Assembly (NCBI GenBank): GCA_002887195.1
Contig: PJAB01000029.1
Location: 1-58,962 of the forward strand
DNA length: 58,962 nucleotides
Reading direction: 5' to 3'
Source: Chrysochromulina parva
Taxonomy: Eukaryota > Haptophyta > Prymnesiales > Chrysochromulinaceae
The position numbers were made by a program, and so were the translations under genes. Positions 1 through 10,700 of this stretch are shown here, one piece after another. Under the pieces are notes generated by a model, which worked only from the letters and a program-made list of their open reading frames with translations, was not told where the DNA came from and did no database searches. Numbering within the stretch: the first letter of the stretch is position 1; each line of letters starts with the position of its first letter.

Positions 1-178
1 GGGCCGCGGCGGCTCGCTCGCCCCTAAGGTGTCGCGGGTCGCCTACCCCCCTCAGGGGCTCGTGGGTAGTGGCGGCGCCGTGGCAGACACCAAGGCACTG
101 GCAGAGCCATTGTACAGGAGGAAACTTGAATTCGTCGCGGGGACTTCACGAACGAAGCGAGTCGACACGAGTGTCACA

Positions 179-1009
179 ATGGCGCTCACGCTGCTCTTGC
201 TCTCGACGGCGTCACTTCTTGAGCGCTCGCTCCTCGCTGCACGTTCCTGCTCGCTCGCCTTCGTGCCGCCATCCGCGATGGCAAGTGAACCCTATTATGC
301 CGGCATGCGCGTTGTGGCACAGGTCGAAGAGCCCGGCCTGAGCGGCGCGACAATCTTCGAGTCCAAATCTACAGGCGAGATGATCATTGCCTGCCGCGGC
401 TCGGCGAGCTTCAAAAACTTTCGCACCAATTTGGACATCGGCCCGGTGCCGCTCACGATTGGCGGTGCGGCCGCTCCCGCGGACGCACGCGTGCACAAGG
501 GCTTCCAGCAAGCGTCGCAGCAGCTATGGAAGCAGCTGGAGCCGTACCTGCCCGCATTTGATCTGGAACAGCCGATCCTGCTCACGGGCCACTCGCTCGG
601 CGGCGGCACCGCCACGCTGTTGGGGCTGCATCTCGCCGCGGCGGGGCGCCAGGCCGAGCTGATCACGATTGCGGGGCCGCGGCTGGGCAACGGCGCGTTC
701 GCGGCGCACGTGCGTGGCACTTGCCTACCGGCGATGCACTTGGTACACGGCAACGACGCGGTGGTCAAATCAAACGCGAAGCTGTGGGACGACCTGGGCT
801 TCGAGCACGTGGGCACCGTCGTGCCGTGTGCGCAGTCGCAGCCGTGCCTCTACCTCAACGACAAGGAGCGCCGGCTCGCAGTATCCGATGCGATGGACCC
901 GTCACAGATGTCGCTCAAGGGCGTGCTGGTCGACCACTGCCAGTACCTGGGCGTGTACATCGGCGTGCGCCTTGAGCACCCAAGCGTATGGCTCCGAAGC
1001 CCATTCTAG
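179..1009 (+). CDS. Class-3 lipase (alpha/beta hydrolase), N-terminal targeting sequence
   Basis: The 276-residue product is a fungal-type (class 3) triacylglycerol lipase, expected to hydrolyse ester bonds of acylglycerols or galactolipids. The nucleophile elbow GHSLGG has Ser139; Asp193 in HGNDAVV and His253 in VDHCQYLG complete the catalytic triad in the usual order and spacing, and the GPRLGN stretch after the elbow is typical of the family. The open frame runs upstream to base 29, but only from a GTG; the first ATG is at 179. The first 35 residues are hydrophobic and contain SLAFVPP, which looks like a secretory signal and could be a bipartite plastid signal (inference). It converges on the NACHT gene. 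The family call is firm; substrate and location are not known. Confidence 0.88.
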   Translation: MALTLLLLSTASLLERSLLAARSCSLAFVPPSAMASEPYYAGMRVVAQVEEPGLSGATIFESKSTGEMIIACRGSASFKNFRTNLDIGPVPLTIGGAAAPADARVHKGFQQASQQLWKQLEPYLPAFDLEQPILLTGHSLGGGTATLLGLHLAAAGRQAELITIAGPRLGNGAFAAHVRGTCLPAMHLVHGNDAVVKSNAKLWDDLGFEHVGTVVPCAQSQPCLYLNDKERRLAVSDAMDPSQMSLKGVLVDHCQYLGVYIGVRLEHPSVWLRSPF

Positions 1010-1753
1010 CCAGCCGCCGCGGACGACGAGGTTGCGATGCTTACAGTCGAGAGTCGTGGGCCGTGACACCGCGCCTTGTGCCAGATGTGCTTAGATGTGC
1101 GGTCGGCCCAGTGCCGGTCCTCGAGTCGATACGTTCATACGTACGCGCAGAGTCACACGAAAATACACAAAATACGTAGTGCAGTTTACGTTTTGCGTTA
1201 GTCGACGGCGTATACGTACGATACCGCGCGCGCCGCCGCGGCGCGGTTTACACAGCCGACACGCTTTACAAAGGCGAGGCGTACTTCGTTCCCGTATGCG
1301 ATTATGCGTCCCATAACGCGTCCCGTGTCCGGGGGCTCTCTCTCCCGCGGCTGTCCGTGCATGGCATGGTTCGATACCGTAGTCCAGAGCAAGCGACTAG
1401 CCCTAACAGTCTCTCCTTTCCGCGGAACGGGGAACCAGGATCTGCGACCTCACACGCGCAACGGTTCGTCTCGCGCTCTCACCCGACATGCTCGCTCCTA
1501 AGCACATGCTTCATACGGCGCTCCTCGACATGTCGATCACGCCCCGATCACGTGTTCACCGGCTCCCGCATGCAGCTCGTACGACCACATACCACAACCA
1601 GCCGCGCACACGCCTCATGCACTCGACGATGAGATCGAGCCGTCGTGTTGCCTTCGCCGGAGGCCCTCTGTTCGGGTTCGGGTTCGGGCAAGGGTTAGCC
1701 GTCGTAATGCCTTCGCCGGCGGCCCTCTGTTCAACAGTGCGCCCTCGTCGCCC
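1010..1753. other. Intergenic, between convergent genes
   Basis: This spacer holds the two 3' ends of the lipase and NACHT genes. Apart from an imperfect 33-nt direct repeat near its right end I see no gene; short open frames here have no recognisable composition. Confidence 0.6.
1641..1732. repeat. Imperfect 33-nt direct repeat pair
   Basis: Copies at 1641-1673 and 1700-1732 match at 30 of 33 positions (core TTCGCCGG.GGCCCTCTGTTC). They lie immediately downstream of the NACHT gene's stop codon. Confidence 0.75.
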
Positions 1754-4700
1754 TCAAAAGTCGGGCCACTTGTTCATGTCGGCGCCCATCCAGAGGCGCA
1801 CCGCCTTGGCGCGCCCAATCTCAGGATTCTCCTTGGCACACGACTGCATCACCTCCGTCTCTGTGAACTGCATCTTGGTGCCTGCGAGCCCGAGGGCCGC
1901 GAGGGTGGGGCTCTCGGAGACGAGGGTCGTCAGGCTCGCGATCCCCACCTTGGTGATGTTATTCTTGTGCAGGTCGAGGTACGCTATCTTCCCCTTGCCC
2001 TTGCTGGCACTCTCCTTGAGGGCCTCGACCAGCGCGATCACGCCCTCGTCGCCAACCTTGTTCTTGCCCAGCCAGAGCGTCGAGAGCGCGCCGTTGGTCC
2101 TTAGCGCCGTCGCGAGCGCCGTCGCGCCCGCGACATCGATGTCGTTGTCGCGCAAGTTGAGCGCAGTGAGGGTGCCATTGTCGCGCAGGCTCCCGCGCAG
2201 CGCCTCCGTTCCGCTCGAGCCGAGCTTATTCGCTGAGAGGTCGAGCTTAGCCAGCGAAGCCGACAGGCTGAGCAGGCCGGCGAGCTTCTCCGCGCCCGCC
2301 GCGCCGATGCCATTCGAGGAGAGGTCGAGCACGCGCACCTTGCTCGCCTTGTTTTGCTTGAGCCCGTCGGCGAGCGCACCGACCCCCTCGTCGCGCAGCT
2401 GCGAGTCGCGCAGGTTGATCGTGGTGATGCTCGTGTTGAGGCGCAGGCAGCGTCCCACCGCGTGCCCGAGACGATCAGCCGTCTTGACCTCGGATAGGTC
2501 GAGCATCTTGGCCACCGCATTCTTCTGGACGAGCGCGCAGAGCAGCGCGGCACTCACGTTCCCCATGACTGCCGAGCCCGCGTAGGAGAGCTCGAGTACC
2601 GGCTCAGCCGTGGTCCCCTTGAGCTTGCTCACGAGCAGCTCAAGGGCGTCCATGTAGACCTTCTGGACGGTGCTGTTGGCATGCAGCCCGCGCACGATCG
2701 CCTCGAGCCCCTCGGAGCTCTCCTCGCCATTGTCCTTGACGCTCCACAGCTTCGGGTTGTTGCGCAGGTCGATGCTCGTGAGCGACTGGTTCATCACGAG
2801 CGCCGTCTCGAGCGCGGCCGCCGCGGGCGCGTCCATGTCGACGCCGTTCAGGTCGAGCGACGAAATCGTCTTGTTGAGCTTGAGGATGCCGCAGAGCAGT
2901 GTGAGGATCGAGGACGAGATGTTGCCCTTACCTGCAAAGGAGAGGCTCGTCGTGTCCTCGCGCACCTCGAAGACATCGATTGAGAGGGCGCGCAGCGGGC
3001 ACGTGCAGTCCTTTGCGAGGAGCAGCGCGCCAAAGTCGCGCACGCCCGTGTCGTCGAGCTCGGTGCCACGCACATTGAGGTACTCGAGCGACGCGTTGAA
3101 CTTGAGCGAGCGCATGACCATCGCGCCAGAGAGCGGGTTGTTGGACACGTCAAGGGAGGAGAGCGAGCACTCGTCCATGCGCAGCATCTCGATGAGACCG
3201 TTGACCTTGATATCTTTGAGCGTGTTGCCCGCGAGGTTGAGCACCCGAAGACTCGGGTACTCGCCGGTCATCATCGAGTCGAAGAGCTTGCGCGCACCTC
3301 GGTCCGTGAACCCAATGTCGGATAGGTCGAGCGCCGTGAGGCTGCCCGTCTTGCACAGGTCGCCGAGCACCGGCAGGATGGTGCCCGCTTCGTCACCTAA
3401 TTTGGTGCCGGAGAGGCGTAGGGACTTGACCGAAGTGTTCGAGGCAAGCAGCGCGCCCACCGCGGTGAGGCTCGTTTTGGTGAGTTCACCCGCTGCCGAC
3501 AGGTCGATACTCTCGACGCTCATCGCGCCGACGAGCGCTTGTACCGGTAGGCTGACGACAACGGTCGCTTGTCCCTTGAGTTTCTGAACAGTGTGCTCGA
3601 GGACGAGCTCCTGCAGCGTCGTGTTGGTGCGTGTCGCTTGCGTGAGCATCGTGAGCGCGTCCGTGTTCAGCCCGACGAGCGTCACTCGCGTGACCTTCGT
3701 GTTGGCGCGCAGCAGCGCCATGAGCAGGACGAGGCCCTTACGAGCCTTGGTCGAGTCTTTGAGGTCCCATCGCAGCTCGGTCGTACTCGGCGTCAGCTCG
3801 AAGTCGTCGCAGTAGCCCACGCAACCGGACGAGTTCTCGAGCAGAGCCTTGCCTAGCTGGGTGCGCTCCTGCTCGGCGATGCTGATGCCATCGAACGCGA
3901 GCGCCGTGAGGCTCGTGTTCGAGCGCAGCGCGCCCGCGAGCAGCGTCACGTCGGCGGGCAGCGTCGAGGTCCACTTGAGTGTCTTCGTCGACGGCTTCAG
4001 CTCGAAGGCATCGCACGCGACGTATGCGAGCTTGTGAGCCGGGTTGACGCGCATCGCCTCGCCGATCATCGCCTTTGCCTTCGAGGTCAGATGCTTCTCA
4101 TCATCCTCGATGATCGAGAGGAGCTCGAGCTTCGCGTGATCCTTGACCAGCTGCACGAGCGCCTCGGGCCGACCCCCAGGCTGGTTGCGCGACAGGTTGA
4201 GCGACTTGAGCGGCAGGCACAGGCGAAGCGAGTTCGCGAGCTTGTTGACGCCGTCGGCGCCGAGGTTGTTGGATTGCACGTCCAGCTCGGTGAGCGAAAG
4301 ATTGGCCGCGATGTGCCGTACCCATCGGTTCAGCTGCTTGTTGGAGAAGGCACCCAGGTTATTGTGGCCCAGGTTGACCAGCTCAAGATTGGGGCACGCG
4401 CTGAAGAGCGAAGCGAGCCCATTGCAGTCCACGTCCGCTTCGGCACCGCCCATGCCCGGCCCAACCGCGTTCCCGGAGAGGTGGAGACCTCGGATATAGT
4501 CGTTACTCTTCACCAGGGCCCAGAGCGCCGCCTTGCCAACCCACGAGAGTCGCGCGTCGTCCACAAACGACCACACAGGCCGCTGAAAAGCGAGGCGCTT
4601 GCCCAGCTCACCCGAGGCAATGCGGCACACGTTGTTCATGTACGCATTGTTCAGGAAGTCGGAGGCGGTCTTGTCCGTCTCCCACCCCTTCCACTGCTTC

Positions 4701-7700
4701 TTATCTACGAGGCCGAGCAGGTCGCGCGCGAAAAGTCCTTCCTGGAAGGAGAGGTGCTTGAACTGGTAGAGGGCGGGCGCCGTGTCGGTCAGCGACTCGA
4801 GCGTCTTGATGAGCGTCACGCCCGCATCCTCCACATCGAGCCGCAGCCACAGCGGCATCTCGAGCTCGCGTCCACCCTTCATGAGCGACGAGGCCACGTG
4901 CGCCGACGTGAACTCGCGCCGCCCGTGCCTCTGGTTGTCGACGGCCACCAGGCGCAGCATGTTGAGCCCAGCCGCCTCCATCGCGGTCGACTTCTCCTTG
5001 AGCACGGAGTCGAGCATCTTGAGGACCAACGGCCGGATCCGCTTGTCCTTGGTCACGTACGCCTGCTTGAGCTCGGACAGACCCATGCGCCCTTGCGCAA
5101 AGAGCGCGAGTACCTTGGCGACCATCTTGTACATGGAGTAAATCTCGGCATCGTTCAATCCGAGCTCGTTGGCGCTTTCGCCCTGAGCAACCTTGGCACC
5201 CACCTTGACGGTTGCCGCCTTGCGAGTCTGCTTCCTTTCACGGCGTGCCTCCTGCGCCTCCAGCTCAGCAGCCGCATCCTCGGCCGCCTCGCCGGCCTCG
5301 GTCGAGACGGCACGCCCCATGGCGAGCAGCCGCTGCACGACGGCCGACTGCGTGGCCATCGAGTAGAGTTGGTATGAGCTTTGTGGGAGCATGTCGAGGT
5401 CCTCCTCGCCCGCCGCGGCGCCCGTGGTCGTGAAGACGAGCACGAGCAGCGAGAGGAGCACCGGCACCGCCGCCGCCTCGATGAGGAAAGAGAGGACCTT
5501 CTCGAGCGTCAAGTCCACGTGCGCGGCCGCATCGTCGTCCGTGCCTGTGCCCGTGGACACGCGCGAGCGGAAGTACTCGTAGTGTATCTTGGCGTCGCTA
5601 TCCTCGTGGTACTTGCGGATATTCGCGTGCTGCACCTGCACCTCCGCGTAGGTGCTCATGCTTCCCTTGGACAGCTTGAGAGCGAAGGTGAGATTCCGGA
5701 GATGGGTGGGCCGCAGGTCGGCAAAGGTGTTCTCGAGCGAGATGACCTCGAGGGAAAGCCCGGTCGCCTCGCATGTGTACCCCTTGAGAAGGCGCGAGCC
5801 GATCTGCGCCATCTGATCCCCGCTTGTGCATGTGAGCCTGGCCTGGATCGCGTCGTGCACCGTCGCCTCCTCCAAACCCGAGGCGGAAGGGAAGGAGCGC
5901 TTCGGGCGGAGCGACGCTTGAGAGTGCACCTCGACTGGATTGAGCATTTCTACGTTCTCGAGCACCTCCGCCGGCAGCTGCTCCTCGGACAGCAAGCATT
6001 TGAGCGACTTGGCGAAGAGCGGGTACAGCAGATCCAGCACCTCGTACAGCTCGTCCGTCCGAGCAGCGACCTTGGCCCAACTCGACTCGGTCAGCGTGAG
6101 CTTGTCCTTGCCGGGGATCGCGATCTGCCCCTCGACTCTGGAGAGGGCGGGGTCGATGGCCACCCTGCGCACCTGTTTCTCCGCCTTGATGGCCGCCTTG
6201 ATGGCAATCGCGAGCTCATCAAAGTCAATCTCGCCCGAGCCGTCGGCATCCCACAATTGAAAGAGGGCGTCCACGTCAGCTTCCTGCACGTCCCTGAAGC
6301 CGTTGATGCCCAGCATCGTCAAGGCCTGACGGAACTCATTCAAAGAGATTTCGCCAGATCCGTCGGTATCCCATTCTCGGAAGATGTCCTTCATGTACAC
6401 CGGGTTCTGCACAAACTTGACGCAGAGTGCCTTCTCAACGATGTACGGGTTGGGCGGGCGGCTGGGGGGGGCCGTGTCCAAAATTGGGGCCGGGGTCGTG
6501 TCCAAATTTGGGATGTGGCTTGGGGAGGGGGCCATGTCGATGCCGGGAACCAGTGGCGGCAAGGGCTGTGCGCCGTCGGGCGACGAGGGACTTGCGCCGT
6601 CGGCGAGTGCGTGGTAGTCCGAATGTGAGTCGCCCGTGCTCGTTCCAAAGACGGCAGCGAAGACAGAGTGCCGTGTAGGCGACACATTGCCTTCCACAAC
6701 CACGTCCGCCACATCGAGCGCACCTTCGAGCGTGCCATCTCCCGCGGATTCTTCACCAGCTTCAGCCACCTGAGCCACCATGGCCGCCCTGGCCGCCTCC
6801 TCCGCCTTCAAGGCCGCCTCCGCCTCCGCCTCCGCCTCCGCCTCTGCCGCCTTCCGAAGAGCATTTTCCGCAAAGGACAATTCCTCCGCCTTCTTCATCG
6901 ATGCCTCATCGAGCGCGGCCAGCTTGGCCGCTTCCTCGGCCTCACGCATTGCCTTCTCCTCCGCCGCCTTCTTCTTAGCCGCCAACTTGGCCGCCTTGCG
7001 CTCAGCCTTGTCCTTCTCGCGCTGCTTCCTCTCCACTTCGAGATCCGCCTTGTTCCAGGCCTCAGAAATAGACGAGAGGAGCCCGAAGGCCCTGTTGCGC
7101 TCCTCGCCCGAGAGGTTCATCAGCCGCGACGAGAGTGCTTCGAGGCTCGAGAGCGCTGCCAACGCCTCATCAGCTGACATGGCGGGAGGCTCTGGCTCCT
7201 CGGGGGCAGGGGAATCTGGGAGTGCCTCAACAAGCGTCACCAGATCAGTCGGGTCGACCGGTGGCAACGCCTCAACCTCCAGTGGCGGCGCATCCTCTGC
7301 CGCAGCCTCGGCAGGCGGCGTGTCCTCGGCGGCGGGGGGAACGTCTTCAGCGGCGGGGGAAACGTCCTCAGCGGCGGGGGGAGCGTCCTCAGCGGCGGGG
7401 GGAGCGTCCTCAGCGGCGGGGGGAACGTCCTCGGCGGCGGGGGGAACGTCCTCAGCGGCGGGGGGAGCGTCCTCAGCGGCGGGGGGAACGTCCTCGGCGG
7501 CTGGAGGAACGTCCTCAGCGGCGGGGGGAACGTCCTCAGCGGCGGGGGGAACGTCCTCGGCGGCGGGGGGAACGTCCTCAGCGGCGGGGGGGACGTCCTC
7601 GGCGGCTGCGGGGGGAACGTCCTCGGCGGCGGGGGGGACGTCCTCAGCGGCGGGGGGGACGTCCTCAGCGGCTGGAGGAACGTCCTCAGCGGCGGGGGGA

Positions 7701-10700
7701 ACGTCCTCAGCGGCTGGGGGAACGTCCTCGGCGGCGGGGGGAACGTCCTCAGCGGCGGGGGGGACGTCCTCGGCGGCTGCGGGTGGAACGTCCTCGGCGG
7801 CGGGGGGGACGTCCTCAGCGGCGGGGGGGACGTCCTCAGCGGTGGGGGGGACGTCCTCAGCCGGTGGCGTCTCCTCGCCCTCCCTTTCCGTCTCCGGCGG
7901 CGAGGGGGGCAGCGAGGGCGGCGGCGAACGCCGTGCGCCCAGCAGCAAAAGCGGCGGCGGCGGGCCCGAGGGTGGCAACCAGCCGCCACACCGCGGCGTC
8001 TCATCGCGTGCGCTATCCGGGGGCGAGGGGGGCGCCGAGGGCGGTGGCGCCCCTCTTGCAGACGGTGTGGGCGCAGCAAATGGTGCGGCCGTCGCCGCAG
8101 ACGGAGCTGACGCCTTGGCACCAGAAGTGCCAGTGCCACGTCCTCCCACCCCCTTCGGGGCGAGGCCGGCACGCTTCGGCGCTTCCGCTGCCGTCGACGA
8201 CGGGGCGTGTTGTTCGTCGCGCGGCGTAGCCACGGCAGTCTCAATTTTCACGTGCGGGGCATGCAGCGGGTTGTTGATCTGCCGACGCTTCTCCTTGAGA
8301 ATCACAAAGGAACGATCGTCCGTGCGCTTGCGCAGCACCAGAAGCCCGAGGCTCGTCGCGACATGATGCAGCATGCGCTTCTCCTCGAGTGCGGTCGTCT
8401 GGTCCGGCGCCGGGTTGGTCGGCATCGGCAGTGGCAGTCGCCGAACAGCACGCTCCACTTCCTTTGGGGACGCATCTCCCGCCATCTCCCGAAATGCCTC
8501 GTCGAGCATCTGAAGGTAGGTGGGCAGCTCGTCGTCATCTACACCCACGATCAGATTCGTGTGATCGTCGCGCGCCTTGAAGCTGAAACTCATGCTGGTA
8601 GCTTGCCGAATGAGCGGCACGGAAGGCGCGGAGGGCGCGGCGGAGTCTGGCCTCTCTGGGCGGGTGGGCGAGGTCAGTAGCTCGTGCATCCGCTTCAGCC
8701 GCGTCGACTTCAAGACCGTCGTGAGCTCCGCGAGGGAGCCAGCGCGCTGCTCGCGCAGCACATGATCGCCGGTCACGTCGTGCTGCCGCTGTGCCGGATT
8801 GGGCGCACCACCTTCCAGCAGGAACAGATTGGGCGCCTCGAACCCCTCGACAGTCCGGCGAGCACGCGTCTCTGGCGGGAAGGTTTGCTCGTAGATCTCG
8901 TCCTGGCCCTTGCGGATGACCGAGAGCGAGATCAGGTGGTCGAAGAAGACGTTTCCCTTCATCTGCGAGTTGATCACCTTGCGCTGCTGCTCGTCCGTCA
9001 GCTGGAGCAAATTGATGACGATGAAACGGTCCTCGTAGAGCTCAAGCCGCACACCCTCAGGGCGCGAGGTGACCACCAGCCGATTGCCGGAGACGGCCAC
9101 CTCCTTGTGCACAAACTCCTCGATGGCCTCCTTCATGCCAGCCGCCTCGTCCACGCCATCGATGAGGATGACGAGCGCGCGCATCTGGTGCGCCTGCACT
9201 AGCATTCGGCGCTCGGCACCCTCAAAGTTCCTCTCGATGTACCACAACAGCCACGTGCGCGTCTTGAGCAGGTGGGCGATGATCGCGGACTCCTCCCCTT
9301 GCTCACGCACCAGGCGCACGATGCGCTGCACGTACACGACCAGTGGCACGAGCCGCATCCCCCCGTGCTCACACGGCTTCGGCTTGTTCTCGCTGAAGAC
9401 CTTGCCCCTGCACTTGTCGCAGTCGGCCGCTCCCAGCCGCTTCGCGAGCTTGTAAGCTGCCTGCTTGACCATCCACGTCTTGCCCGTACCCGGGCCGGCA
9501 CGCACAAGGGTGGGCTGAGCGAGGTGGACGCCACGAGTGCGTTTGTGCGAGGGCGCGAGGAGCAGGTCGACGAGCTCGTGCACGTCCTTCATCGAGTTCC
9601 ATGTAGGGTCTGCATGTTTGATCGCCTCGCCCAAATTCTGCGTCGCGACGCAAATCATCTGGTCTTCGATGCGCAGCTTGTTGCCAGTGATCGCATCCTC
9701 AACCTCGTTCTCGGACGCGACTATACCCGCGCAGTATTCGCAGCGCGTCTCGTCATACGCGGCTTCCGAGTCGAAGCTCTGCTGTGAATGGTTGTAGTCG
9801 TTCAGATCGCGCACTTCCTCCTCCGCCTCGCCTGAGGGTCCAGCTTCGTACCGAAGGCGGTGGCGCCCGCCGAGGATGACATCTTCGACGCCACCGCCCG
9901 CACCGAGCCACTCGATCACCGTCGTATCACGCATGGTGAAGCGCTGCAGCACGAGTAGCCGTGTGCCCGGCGCGTAGCTGTGGCGAGAAGTGCGCAGGGT
10001 CGTCTCCGGGCTCGGATCGACCAGCGTCTCCTTGTCGACGACGTCGATGGTACACACGCAACGGTCGTCATCAAGCACGCGCTGCACCGTGACGCAAGCG
10101 CCGTCGAACTCGTGCGCGGGCAACATAATCTTGAGGCGCGAGCCCGCCGTGCACGCGTACGAGATCCACGGCCACACCCGCAGCGCCACCGACACCTTTT
10201 GGCCGTTGTCGTCGCGTTTCCACTCGATGGCGACGTCGATGGTTGCATGCCGATCGAGCCCGTCGTGAACAAGCCCGTACTCGGTGCCTACCATCCAACG
10301 GTTCTTGAAATCGACGCGGTTCATAAAGGGCTCCGCCTTCTCGCGCGCCACCGTCACGCGCCCCACCGCCTCGCCTGTCGCAGTCTTGAGCTGCCCCTCA
10401 TGCGCGTCTCCAAAGTAGCTCACGTAGTCGCCGTTCAAGAGCTCGACGCGGCTGTTGACGCAGTTGAAGAGGAGCACAGGATCGAACGTCTTGGTCCAAA
10501 CCTTGGCAATCGAGTGCCGGCTCGGGTCCCCGTCCACGCGCGCTGGGTACTTGCCCGCCGCGCGCTTCGTCGCGTGCGCGGCCGACTGCTTCTTGGCGGC
10601 GGCGGCAGTGCGCTCGGCGGCGGCGGCGGCGGCTGTCTCCTCCGCGGTGTTGGCGGCGCTGGCAGCCTCGTCCTTGAGATTCACTGGCGGCGGTGGGTCG

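Noticed and set aside
29..178. 50 extra N-terminal codons on the lipase
   Set aside because: The extension begins with GTG; the ATG at 179 opens a hydrophobic signal-like segment.
6780..8366. A long plus-strand frame rich in GTSSAAG repeats
   Set aside because: It is the reverse complement of the AAEDVPP minisatellite and coiled region of the NACHT gene; the minus frame has real domains on both sides.
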